A DNA stretch of 64,000 bases from Pisolithus tinctorius (Eukaryota; Basidiomycota; Agaricomycetes; Boletales; Pisolithaceae): positions 1 through 64,000 of the forward strand of contig JANFAH010000020.1 in NCBI GenBank assembly GCA_024663395.1. Reading direction: 5' to 3'. Made by a program: the position numbers and the translations under genes. Position 1 is the first letter of the stretch; each line of letters opens with the position of its first letter. This document shows, piece after piece, positions 23,347 to 33,689 of this stretch. The notes below the pieces were generated by a model. That model had not been told where the DNA came from and made no database searches. It saw only the letters and a list, made by a program, of their open reading frames with translations.

Positions 23347-25474
23347 CTACTTTCTAGCAATGAGTTTCAGGTCCACAGATCGAACCCCGAATGCAAGGCC
23401 AGAATGCCTTGTATTTCCCATCACTCGTTCTTCATACTGCTTTCTGGTTTCCCCATACAAAGTTCGATGTCAAGTTTGAAGTCACGCAAGAAATGGGACA
23501 AGAAACAGGCCCCCTCGACCTGGGCGAACTTGCGCCCTACGCATACACGTGACCCATACCCGAACATGGTAAGGTCATGTTCGGGTGCGCCGTACCAGCG
23601 GGAGGGGCGCCACACGTCAGGGTCCGGAAACGCCTCGGGGTTGTGATCTATTCGTGACGATTCAGATGAGCGAATGCGTGTGACGCGAGCTCAACTTACG
23701 GACGGCGAGCAAGTCAATCATGATCCCCGAACCCTTGGGAATCGTGATAACTCCTGGTGCAGGACTTGTTACATTAACTGTGATATCATCAATGGCACGT
23801 CTTGGATTTATGGTCCCCGGAGCTGATCGCCATACAATTAGCCTGAGAGAAAGCGAGGAGTTGATGACGCACGTAATATTCTTGCAGATTCATGGAAGCA
23901 TGCCAGGGTGTGAGTAAGTTTCCCAACATCTTCTGGACCCTGGAAGAACATTAGTCAGAAGTGATGGCACACAGGAAATGACGAACTAGTTCGCGATCGA
24001 CAGGAGTTGCCGCCAAGATTTCTTGATAAGCTTTCTCTTGTTCGTCCTGATAGATTGCTAGGTAACCCAAAGTCGCCGCCAGGACAAACATGCTTGACTC
24101 TGAAACGCAGGGTGAATGATCTAGGCGAAGTCTCGGAGACAAGAAACGTACCATGACCAGCAAACATCAGCGAGAAAGTATTCCCGATCTTAATACCCAC
24201 CATAAGGCGTCGTACATGGCGATCAGGAAAGGTCAACTCACGACTTCCTCCTTGTCTAAGTTAATCTTTCCAGAGCTGCTCATCGCAGTCACTAGGCGCG
24301 CGAAGATATCGCCCCGTGGCAAATTATTATCATGGCTTTTCACCCCGGACAGCTCTTGGGCTTTCTTATCGACAACCTTGCTCATGTACTCCGCTAACGA
24401 CGACCGGGCGTGTCCCATGTCGCGAAGCCTTTGACCACAGATTTATCGAGAGACCACAGGAATAGAATGAAACATACCATTTGGAGGGTAGTCGATGCGA
24501 CCAACGTGGCAAGATGACGCTCCATGGAATCATGGTTCTTTCGACCCACTCCATCGCAACCGAAAAGGACATCTCCTCTTCAGCCTTTTCGACATTTGGG
24601 TCGCTCCACGGCATTGGAAGGCCGAAACCACATCGCGCAATGACCGCTAACGCGAACTGCCGAAACCACAGGTAAGTCTGTATGATGTGACAACGATGCG
24701 AATTTGACGCACACTGCGGGTGTACAGACCGATATCGCGGACGATCGTCACTCGCTCATCCCCCCACTTAGCTGCTCGAACCATGTCCTCGTACAGTGAA
24801 GCAGACTGCTGCCATACAAGATCGAAGCTGATGGACGGCCTCAGTGCGCATCTCAGAGCATAGGAGAACACGCCCACGTTTCGCTAGTAAAGGAAGGTCC
24901 AACGATCCTTCTATGGCGCCTCCATACATCTCCATTGGCGGTGAGCACATTTTGGCCCCAGGTACTTAGGCGAAGTGAGGCTGCAAAAAATACCGCATGA
25001 TGAAATAGACACACCAGACCGCACTTGTCATTTCGGGGGGTTTAATGAGCCCTGTCTTGCGTTCATCCTTCAACAACTGTCTCACGACTGAAGGAGAACA
25101 TGTGTAATATAAGGGTTCGCCAATGAACGGAACTATCGAAATCACTTCGTGCTTGTAGTTGAAATAATCTGTGAAGAATGAATCCCCCGCCCTCGAGTAT
25201 GAAAGTGTTGCTGACTCACTAGTTTTCCTCCAGTCCCAAGACCAATTGAGGCCCGGGTTCCACCAACACGTAGGAATGATAACACCAAATATGCCAAGCG
25301 GAGAAAAGGGTGGTCTCATACCCGGCAGGTAGTTGACACTCTATGAGAGAAGTAAATGCAAACATTGGTATTGCGAACAGCTGCATTCCGTTCACTAACC
25401 TTTAGCTTTGAAGCGAAATTCCATGTGCAGTACACCGCTAGCAAGAACGCACCAATTACAGCTGTGGTGGGCAT
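23347..25474 (-). CDS. Cytochrome P450 monooxygenase, one frameshift near 3' end
   Basis: Microsomal haem-thiolate monooxygenase with about ten short introns. The ATG at 25474 opens a 25-codon exon encoding a hydrophobic anchor (AVIGAFLLAVYCTWNF). Further along are NGDVWRRHRRIVGPSF (C-helix WxxxR), LAVIARCGFGLPMPWSDP, the I-helix FSLMFAGHESS, the K-helix ExxR as ESAR, a PxRW block and the haem loop FGYGSRVCVGRKFA with its cysteine ligand. After LDIEL the frame breaks at a run of four G near 23466. Restoring one base recovers a normal tail ending in TAG at 23347-23349; as written the frame ends at 23421. All catalytic motifs precede the break. The CYP family and substrate cannot be assigned. 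Confidence 0.85.
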
Positions 25475-25929
25475 GATTTTGATGGGGGAGCATAGCCCGG
25501 GATCTGAACAACTAGTATTTGAAGGGAACCAATTTCACAGGGGCTAGGGACAGGTTGTCATAAGCCCCAAATTTAGTACGCATAGCCCACTTTATCGGTA
25601 CAGCGTCTCGCCCATACTCGGTCGTTGCATGAACACGCCTGGAGGTTGGAGATAAAATTGAAATCGGCACAGCATGGGGGGACCATACAAACCACAACCT
25701 CCAAGTTCCCAAATGAATCCTGTGCGCCGTGACCGTATCTACGGAAATGTCTATCACCACTTTGGGTAAGGCGAGGACATGGGCGTGGAGCATACTCCCT
25801 ATTCACACAGGCTAATACCCCTATGAATATAAGATTAGTACCCCCTTGCATTATGACGTTTATGTAACATACGTACGACCAGGGTTCGCAGCCAACGTGG
25901 GGAAGGTGCCTTCTAGTTTGTACCTTGTT
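25475..25929. other. Spacer without recognisable gene
   Basis: Upstream of the P450 start. No recognisable coding motif. Around 25785-25860 a weak resemblance exists to 34910-34985 (both contain TTCACACAGGC preceded by TACTCCC). The P450 promoter should lie at its left end, but I see no distinct TATA box. Confidence 0.35.
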
Positions 25930-26300
25930 GACTAATAACATATGACCCATCGCAGGCCAAGGGTTCCGAGATTGGTTAGACGAGTCGTGACCGGTGACCT
26001 GCCAGTTTATGCGGTTTTCACGAGGCTTATAACAACGGCTGTGCATGTGATATTGTTTGAAGATATGCAGCCACTTGGTATTGATTCCACGGACTCAGGT
26101 TATCGGACAGTGGTCTCCCATGCATCCGGCAACCGGTTTTATTGACGTAGATTTCGAAATCAGGGTGTCGTTGCCGTGTCATGTGATGATGATGACCACA
26201 AAGAGCTGGAGCTGAATCGACTGATCAAGCTTCAATGGCTGCTCGCGTTCTAATACCAATCAACGTTGTGCTGCTACTTGGTTATTTGTCTTTCAGGAAA
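25930..26300 (+). pseudogene. Decayed copy of the HET-1 3' exon
   Basis: Between about 26050 and 26300 the plus strand matches HET-1 exon 2 (about 9390-9600). The sequence reads FEDMQPLGIDSTDSGYRTVV, against FEDMRALGIDSMDPVYHPVV in HET-1, then SGNRFYW, and KELELNRLIK against KELELNRLKG. Stops and frame changes run through it. No HET core domain is recognisable upstream, so it is the tail of a duplicated HET gene. Confidence 0.75.
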
Positions 26301-26921
26301 ATGTTTGGCTTTATGTCTAGCGGTACTCACTGGCATTTCAATCTGGAACTCAAATACTCTTGTATGGACTTTCATGTGGTTGAAGTTCGGGAACAGAATA
26401 ATTTCGGACTGATAACGGTGAACTCCGCACGGTCACATGTCACATGCCGCCTGATGAACATGAGACAACGGACAGGAAACTATGGAACGCACCTTACCTC
26501 TTAGACAATGGACTGGCAGTATGAAGGAGCTGACTTTCTCGGCTCCCGCCGTTTTGGTCTTCACCCCAGTCTACATGTGTGGCTGAGGAAAAGTACCCCA
26601 ATTGACTTAATTTTATCACAAACCCCATCTCCGTCCCGTCAGAACCACATTTGCGGACAGTCAAAGCTATTCTAACTTCAGATTGAGTCAAAATATGTAG
26701 AAAAATGAGCCTCCCAGGTTTTTCCCACGATATCTTTTTGGGCCCACCAAAATTTTGGGCAGGATAGCTAAATATATAATAACCCTTGTCAACACGACAC
26801 AACAAGCGTTCGCAGGCGGGCGCCGGGGGCATCCACAAACACAACGATATCTGTAGGTTGTCTCCCAGGAATAGTGGAATAGTTAACATGCTACGTCAGC
26901 ATTCCGAGTCGCAGACTACAA
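26301..26921. other. Inserted non-coding segment in duplicated block
   Basis: This sequence has no counterpart in the 9.3-11.7 kb copy, so together with 26922-27470 it is likely an insertion into, or replacement within, the duplicated block. It contains the left arm (26651-26666) of a 16-bp inverted repeat whose right arm is at 27063-27078. No coding potential was recognised. Confidence 0.4.
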
Positions 26922-27078
26922 TAGGGTCCCTCAAAGATGCCGACGACGATGCCTACGCCTACAGCGCGACTACCATAAATTAGCTCAGCTGTAGGCGTCG
27001 GCGTCGGCGCCAACTTTGAGCGGCCCTAATCTACACAAAAATTCAATCTCCAAATTTGTTGACTTTGACTGTCCGCAA
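26651..27078. repeat. 16-bp perfect inverted repeat pair
   Basis: TTGCGGACAGTCAAAG at 26651-26666 is the exact reverse complement of 27063-27078, 428 bp end to end. The pair encloses the smaller foldback at 26922-27028 but is not concentric with it. It could be the subterminal part of a decayed DNA transposon; no flanking target duplication was evident. Confidence 0.6.
26922..27028. mobile_element. Small foldback (MITE-like) element, TA-flanked
   Basis: A 107-bp palindromic unit. The left arm (26922-26965) begins TAGGGTCCCTCAAAG, and the right arm (26988-27028) read in reverse begins TAGGGCCGCTCAAAG. Both arms continue into GCCGACG and CGCCTACAGC. A spacer of about 22 bp separates them. TA at both outer edges fits a Tc1/mariner-type target duplication, but such a short unit could also be a nested terminus. 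It has no coding capacity. Confidence 0.55.
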
Positions 27079-27469
27079 CTGTAGAATGGCCTTGCATTCT
27101 ACTCACCATCATTGTCTCGCCCAAAAATTCTAGATCCAAGTACATAACTGTTGTCAATGTCCGTTGGTGTATTGGAGGCTCATCGGACAAGCTGAGCCAC
27201 TTGAAACAGACGGCGCAAACGCTACCTGCTTTAGGAAATCAGAAAATGTCACGAAGAAGGGTCATATCAATCTGATCATGATGGAGGAGTCATGCCCTAT
27301 CCACGCTTTGACCTTGTGTCCAGACTTGGCCCAGATCGGGAAATGCCATCCATTTCACGAACTTGGGCGTGTTCACCTTGAGTGTACAATATTACAGCTA
27401 GTTTGGCGCCATCGATGCTATGTTTTGCAAGGAATTGATAGGCAACAAAATAGGCAAGAGAAAAAAGCA

Positions 27470-28700
27470 GGGCTATCAAGTTCTTTTAAGAAATATTTGG
27501 TCTCAAGCACCTGAGAAACTACGTGCGTTTAGCCTTTCAATGCCTTTCCCCCATCGCCCCCTCTGCCCTGAAATATAGGTCGGCAAGATAACACCTCAAA
27601 GGATTCCACTCAATGATGGCAAGTGAGTCATGCAGCGAAGTTTCTGTAGTACATATTCCAAGTTGTAAGTTTGCATTGCAACTTCGAAAGGCATCGGTGC
27701 GCCTACCGAAAATGCTGCCCGTCAGTGGGTATGGCACGTGATCTGTTCAAAGTTCAAACGCTGCCGTGATGAAGAGCAGCAAACGGAGCACGAGGTGAAT
27801 TCCCTGCTTCTCGCAAAACCTTGGTGCTGGCGTAAGCCATTAATACTATCGGCAAGGATAGTACATGGTGACTAACTCCAGTCAGAAGGAGCCACTCGAG
27901 CACATCAGTACTGCCTTCAACAACGCAGCCGAGTACCAGTAGGTACTTCCTTCACCTCGTGAAATCTGACGTAACAGATGACGAAGGTGAATGGCCAGCA
28001 CTGGAGGACATCACAAGAAAGGCAAGGACCTTATCACGTCGTTACCCTCTGACGCTGACGGCCCTCTCGTCAATGGCGAATGTGGCTTTGCTAGTGTGGA
28101 ATCTGCAAGGAGTGGACTAACTGTCAGCAGAGGCATGTTACGTGACTCCTTTATCTTCATAGATGTCATTCAGTTTGTTGATTACTGTCAGAGTGAGGGA
28201 TGTGTGATTGTAAGTGGCGTCGCACACACCCAGTCACCCTAATCAGCGTCATGTTTGTCTGAGGCTGGTCGCAATATTATTGCGGGAATGCGTACAGGGC
28301 AGAATGATAGTCGAACTCACTTGCAACGGTAGGCAAGGTCATTCGGTGCTTGAATTCTTGATTATCCTTCGTCCTAGGGTCATGCTTGAAACAGGAGGTG
28401 GCACATCAAAATGTCGGTTATCACTTGCCGCTCGTGCTACGGAACATGTGGCCAAGTACGACTGTTTCAAGGAACATTCCCACTGCCACTCTCGTCTCCC
28501 AAGAGACCATTCTGGGTACGAGCTCTCAAACTCCTTCCACGGCACCAGTGATATAGCAAGGATGGCATTACAGGTACGCTCTTAACTTCTTCTGGATATA
28601 TTCAACTCCTCAAATGGTAGATAACCATCTCCTACAATATCGGATCGATTCCTGGCGCAGCTCTGTCTAGAAAAGAGCCCGAGATGCGCTCAAGGAACAA
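27470..28700 (+). pseudogene. Decayed gene of unknown family (copy B)
   Basis: Second copy of the 10.1-11.7 kb block. Leading non-coding sequence matches closely (AGAAATATTTGGTCTCAA and GAGAAACTACGTGCG occur in both, the latter with a small gap in its continuation). Readable pieces include ALLVWNLQG (near 28095), VIQFVDYCQSEGCVIVSGVA (about 28166-28226), then RMIVELTCNGRQGHSV (about 28300-28350) and KCRLSLAARATEHVAKYDCF (about 28410-28470). It is shorter than copy A, having lost part of the 5' half. The protein family is unknown to me; both copies are broken. Confidence 0.6.
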
Positions 28701-29759
28701 CTGCAAGCACGCCGGCCGTAAAATGACTCCCTATATATCTAGTACATGTACAAATTTCTATGTCCAATTGCTGACCAACGTCCCCTCGCCCGGCTCTGGC
28801 GCCACGCACACTCAATCCAACCGTATTGCTCTCAGGCTCAGATATAAGTGGTTTGTGATCTTGTGTCTTCTGGAGTGCGGGTAATCTGGAGTGCGTGAAG
28901 ACGATGCACAATGCTGATCCGCTATCAGCAAATCCTCACTCTGGTCTAGAGCGGAGTGCGAATTCAACTCGGAATCCCAAGCAATACGTATGGCCTTCTC
29001 TCAGCTGTGCGTTGTCTAGACCAGACTCGTCAAGTGCTTCTCGATTGAGGAAGGATTCTAGTTCATCTAAGCAGACAGAGTTCTAGCCCACGCATGGATC
29101 CGAACGAACCGCCAAGAGAAACTACACCATGAACACAAGGTTCTGGTCAGCGCGGTCACAGAATTGCATCATACCCGCAGACAGACGTCGACCACTGGTA
29201 CCGGCGCACGTCGGAGATTTTGCAGGTCTCCGGAACGAGTGTTATCCGATGCCTCTGTGTTGACGATACAGGGGGAACAGGCCGAATCAGGATACACAGT
29301 AACCCGATCCCGACTACTAAGTCAGCCCGGGATCGGGAGTTGGCTCCGTCACACGTGCCGGCTCATTTCAACAGTAGTACAGTGTTCCTGGCTTTTCTTA
29401 GTTTTCCTTTGTAAGTGTAAGGGGCCGGGATCGTAAACGTACGGTAATATCGTCGGTAGAGCGCCGTGTGAGGTGGTGCTGCGATCACATGGTGGCAGTA
29501 TAGATATTCTCCCTCGTCCAACAGTGTTCGATGGCGTCCGTTGGTAGCTGCCATCACCAACTCCTGCGCCTCGACAGACCAGTTACGATCGATGGCTTCG
29601 AGTAGCATTCGTGGCGTAAATATTGACTACCTGGACTGCACAAGCACATCGAGGGGGCCGTCACTGTAGGAGATGGCTTTGTCATAGTCTGACTCATATA
29701 CAGCAAATCCGATTGTCAAAGATCGCACAGCGCTATCATCCGCGATCTCTCAGATAACC
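28701..29759. other. Intergenic, no supported gene
   Basis: About 1 kb between the duplicated block and the IDO gene. Open frames are short and without motifs. The right end should include the IDO promoter; no convincing TATA element was seen. Confidence 0.4.
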
Positions 29760-31258
29760 ATGAGCGAGACATTCTCTACTTCTACTTCACAGGAGATCCT
29801 TCCATCCGAGCACTTCCTCAATCTTCCCCGTCCTGACGTCTTCATCGGTCCTGGTGCCAGTGCTGACAATGGCCCCGATTTTGGAGGGATCGTCGACACA
29901 ACAACCCTTGCGGCACATGATTTCGACGTCGACACGCGGACTGGTTTCATGCCCCCCGACCCACCTATCCACAGACTCCCTGAACAATGGGAGCCGTGGG
30001 AAGCCGTGTTGGAAGAAGCGATGCGCAATGGGTTGCAGCTGGCTATCAGGGAGGATGTCACGGATGAGGAAAGGAAGACGTCGGACAGCTGGCGGTCGGA
30101 AGTGAGTAACGTAAGTCTTTTCATTTTCATTGGTGCGTCGCATCGTGATAATCTTGTAAATAAACAAAGCTACCAACGCTCGCTATTCAAGACCTCACAA
30201 TATCCGAGGTCCTTCTCCGCAGAGCGCATCACGTTCTCACTTTCATAATGCATTTCTATATCCACACCCTCCCGCTAACCGCACCCGTCGTGATTCCTGC
30301 GTCGATTGGGATCCCGTTGTTGAGAGTATCAAGACATTTGCAGTTACCGCCTATAGCCACGTATTCGGATACCGTGCTGTACAATTGGGAGCTGAAGAAG
30401 TCACCTTCAACTTGTGAAACGGAGACGGGGTTGGAGTGGGCATGCACCCTGGATCTAGATAACCTGAAGAGCCAAGACCTCTTCACAGGTACACGCGACG
30501 AAGAGGAATTCTTCCTCGCATCCGCCCGTATCGAACTGCGGGGCGTCGAAGCCCTCGAACTGATGCGCGCATCGATGGATGAGATGTTCGTCGGTGACGA
30601 TATCGCCGTCCGTCGTATCACATCTTACCTCTCCCGTCTCGCTGGAGTGATACATGCGTTGACAGGCTTGCTGATGGATGTGCGAAAGGGGTGTGACCCG
30701 GACGTATTTTATCATCGCGTGAGGCCTTGGTTTTGTGGGCAGGATGCTGATCCTGCGAAAAGGACGTGGAAGTTTGAGGGTATCGAAAAATGTGAAGATG
30801 GTATGGAGGAGCCCACGGATCTGTCAGGACCAAGTGCGGGGCAGAGCGCATTGATACATGCACTGGATATTTTTCTGGGACTGGATAATTGCAGATCGGA
30901 AGCGACGCCGACAAGTGGAAACGCGGATGCGCGCACGTTACTTCGAAGGATGCAGATTTACATGCCAAGACATCATCGTGCCTTCCTTCGACATCTATCC
31001 GCGAACCCTCGTCCCATGCGTGACTTCGCGCAGACGAAAACACCGGAGCTTGTCGATGCGTATAATCTGGCTGTGGGTGCGGTGAAGGAGTTCAGAGACG
31101 CGCATATAAGGATCGTGGCGTTGTATATCGTTGGACCAGCGACTCGAGGGCGAGCAGGGGAGGCGGAGAGGGGGTCTTTGAAGGGGACTGGAGGAACACA
31201 GTTGGTGCAGTTTCTGAAGGGAGTGAGAGACAAGACAGAAGATGCGTTGTTGCAGTAA
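29760..31258 (+). CDS. Indoleamine 2,3-dioxygenase
   Basis: Haem dioxygenase that opens the indole ring of L-tryptophan to N-formylkynurenine, the first step of the kynurenine/NAD route. Two exons, 29760-30110 and 30170-31258 (intron 59 nt, GTAAGT..AAAG), give 479 residues, within the usual fungal range. An alternative GTGAGT donor at 30102 would shorten the protein by three residues. Family marks are LAAHDFDVDTRTGFMPP near the N-terminus, TYSDTVLYNW, LSGPSAGQSALIHALDIFLG, the proximal haem histidine in FRDAHIRIVALYI and the C-terminal GTGGTQLVQFLKGVRD loop. No lesion was found. The start ATG is the first in frame and gives a normal N-terminus. Confidence 0.95.
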
Positions 31259-31719
31259 CCCTTTCTCTCACTAGGCGCAAAATGGCATGACATTGCTAGT
31301 GAAATGTAACCTCCACTTATCAATAGCATGGCAGCCGACACCCCGTACGATAACCATTTAAGCCGGTCTTCGGAACATTCAGACCGACAGTGTGTTGACC
31401 AGCAATAACAAGTATACGCATATATCTGTGCTCGCGACGCCAACGGCACATGGTCTTAACCACCGTCAGGTCGACACTATCACCGACACCGGCGAGGCTA
31501 CCGTTGAACTCGACGACGATTACTTGGTGACCATATCCCCATGCACTCGGTGGACCCTCTCAATGGGGCCCTCAGTAGCCATACTACGCGAGAGGTTCCC
31601 AAGCGTGGATCATGAGAGATAGTGCAACAATCGATTCCTCAAGACCCCAACTTATGTAACGCCGACGTTCGCACTGTGCTTCGTGGCCTTGACGACAATA
31701 TTGATCCATTCGACGATGC
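31259..31719. other. Intergenic between IDO and CRN relics
   Basis: About 460 bases downstream of IDO. Short open frames without recognisable motifs. Includes the IDO 3' untranslated region. Confidence 0.4.
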
Positions 31720-32030
31720 CATGCTCGGAGATAAACTTGGACAATTCGGTTGGTGGGCGAGCACCGTTTGGCCGCTCAGTTTCCACTGCATGAACTCCTC
31801 ATTATAGACTTCGCTATGGCAGAGGGGGTGGAGTAGACCTCGAGTTCGTTCGCATTTGTATCGTCGAATGCGTTAGATTCCTTGTTCTTTATAAGATCTT
31901 TTGAGGTGCGAAACAGCCTTCGATGCCAAGATATCAACGGAAAAGAAGTGATCAATACGGTCGTCGTAGACCCAACATCAGGGCTTGATGAGCGATCCCA
32001 TGCATATGTCGCAGGTTGCAGACATTCACG
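31720..32030 (-). pseudogene. Crinkler-like N-terminal domain relic (CRN-3)
   Basis: Minus-strand relic of a CRN header domain. Reading down from about 31985, WVYDDRIDHFFSVDILASKA parallels WVYSGVIDNTFHVEISMSKT of CRN-1 at 33.6 kb. After a one-base frame change the text continues IKNKESNAFDDTNANEL, as in the ubiquitin-like CRN header. DNA identity is visible too: TAGACCCAACA occurs in both, as does a stretch around TTGGACAATTCGGTT / TTGGACGATTTGGTT. No C-terminal effector domain follows. Confidence 0.6.
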
Positions 32031-32359
32031 ATAGGGGACGCAAACAATAGTTTCACGTTAGGAGTCGTTAGGAGTGTCGTATCCTCCTTAGGAACCTTTC
32101 GCGTTTGCGGATCTGGTGATGGCACTAGACGGCATAGCAGTTGCTAGGGACTCCGCCGTACAATTAATGGCATGTCAATAATAGGAGTAGGGGTGAAATT
32201 GCCTTGGTTGGGGGGTTCATATTTGTCGATGGTGTACGGGCTGTCCAGTAATTGTTGCTGTAGTACAATATTCCATTTCGGACACGGATATCATGTCTTT
32301 TCCGCCGAAATGAACGTTCATTCCGTTCTTTTTTGAGCCGGGTCAACAAGATGTTTAGG

Positions 32360-32560
32360 AACATCCGTTATCGCGAAGAAACAAAAAAAAAGAGAAGTGG
32401 AATCCGGAGGCACACTGTACTTCCGACGAAAGCCCATCGGACCTGGACGCAAACCTATTTGGATACCCTGCTGATGATGATTCATTGAGCGCAATATTCT
32501 TATTCCATGTGCCCCATCCAACACGCACACACACACACAGAAAAACGAAACGAGAATAAA
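32360..32560 (-). pseudogene. Fragment copy of the kinase/C1 gene 3' end
   Basis: On the minus strand this stretch resembles the last exon and 3' flank of the kinase gene at 39.2-41.3 kb. GIRILRSMNHHQQGIQIGLRPGP corresponds to GIRMLRSMYQQQQQQGVQTGLGPGP there, preceded in both by GTTGGATAGGGCACA / GTTGGATGGGGCACA and followed by similar sequence. About 39 bases encoding the end of the C1 zinc finger and part of the tail are missing in this copy. Together with a (CA)-rich run it sits between CRN domains, so it is a captured or duplicated fragment. Confidence 0.6.
32521..32543. repeat. Short AC microsatellite
   Basis: Interrupted dinucleotide run (acacgcacacacacacacag) within the kinase fragment copy, where the kinase gene itself has a non-repetitive intron sequence. 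Confidence 0.8.
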
Positions 32561-32879
32561 GAACCACTCAGTGGTCCAGAGAACCGTGGAGGGTGGGTGC
32601 ACACCCCAATGATGCACAGAACGGATGGGCATCCTTGAAATGCCGGTGGACGAATTTGATGCAAATGGGTTGACCAGACGGCTGGAGAGCGCTGAAACAA
32701 ATATTACCATGGATATGGACCGGAATAGTTGTTCCTGATTAGTCACAAGAGAAATAAAATGGGCAGAATGTTTCCAAATAGTTGGAGGTAGAAGGCCTGG
32801 GTGAGTACCGCAGAACGGACTCCATCCAAGAGACCTCAATAATACTATTTTGAGCATACGAGAATTCCTACTAAGTGCC

Positions 32880-33290
32880 TGTTCAGACTCACCAGAAAGA
32901 GGTGCCTCGATGACAATATGGACACGCTTTTGCTGACGGAGGGGTCCGAGGAAACAGGAGATCCAGTGGCCACAGCCTCTCTTTGCCATCAAAGATCAGG
33001 CCCCTCGAGGTTTCCTCGGGGTCTTTGTCACATACAACGGGAACCTTGTAAAGAGCGAGGGAATGGAATCCGCATCTACATTACGAAAACTCACTGGTTT
33101 CTTATCTTTAATGGCCTTTATGCGGAGTGCAAACAAACTTCATGCTAGAAATCTTGATGGGAAAGATCTCATTGATCTTATCGCCACGTACCCAGCGGTT
33201 AAAACTAACCAGGTTTGGGACGATGACAGAAGGCCTAATTGTGCACCGTACATCTAAGAACCGAGATTCATCATAAAGGCAACATCGTAC
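32880..33290 (-). pseudogene. Crinkler-like N-terminal domain (CRN-2), frameshifted
   Basis: Second CRN header domain, minus strand. It reads RWVRGDKINEIFPIKISSMK (about 33215), then after a one-base change IKAIKDKKPVSFRNVDADSI, then in another frame FDGKERLWPLDLLFPRTPPS, and finally RVHIVIEAPLSGESEQ (near 32900). This is the usual CRN header order: the xGD..FPVKI strand, the IK..KKP..F..VDAD helix-loop, then a hydrophobic block and a terminal HIxVxxP strand. CRN proteins are modular secreted or host/neighbour-targeting proteins in oomycetes and some fungi. No C-terminal module is recognisable here. Confidence 0.65.
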
Positions 33291-33319
33291 CATAGCAATA
33301 AAAGGCGTACCTAAAGTAA

Positions 33320-33686
33320 TAGGATTGACGCTGACTACGACGATGACAATCGGGCTCGGGGCAAAGCTTGGACGATTTGGTTCTCGAGTGGTTTCGCCGC
33401 TTGAGCTTGTTTTCAGAGATTTTCACCTTAGCGGAGGGAGGTTGTCCGCATCATAATCGCGGAACCTGACAGCTTTCTCATTCTTCATGACTTCTTGGAG
33501 ATGTAAAACTGTTTTTGACATGGAAATCTCAACATGAAAGGTGTTGTCGATGACGCCACTGTAGACCCAACACAGGTCTGAGGAGTGGTTCCATGGTGCA
33601 GGTTGCAGAGGTTCACAAGATAGGAGACACAAGTGATCACGGTCAAGAGTTCGGCCGAAGCGTTGTGTCGCAGCCTGCTGTTTCAC
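33320..33686 (-). CDS. Crinkler-like N-terminal domain protein (CRN-1)
   Basis: Minus-strand frame of 87 codons ending at 33423. WVYSGVIDNTFHVEISMSKT is followed by a LQEVMKNEKAVRFRDYDADN segment, the ubiquitin-like CRN header. A further segment (VKISENKLKRRNHS) lies just past the stop and could be joined by a short intron or a frame lesion. Nothing resembling the DWL linker or a C-terminal effector module follows before CRN-2 begins about 130 bases on. It may be a header-only remnant; I rate it as possibly coding because the header frame itself is uninterrupted. Confidence 0.5.
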
Positions 33687-33689
33687 TCA

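Noticed and set aside
30618..31043. Minus-strand frames within the IDO gene
   Set aside because: They lie antisense to conserved IDO motifs and show no motif of their own.
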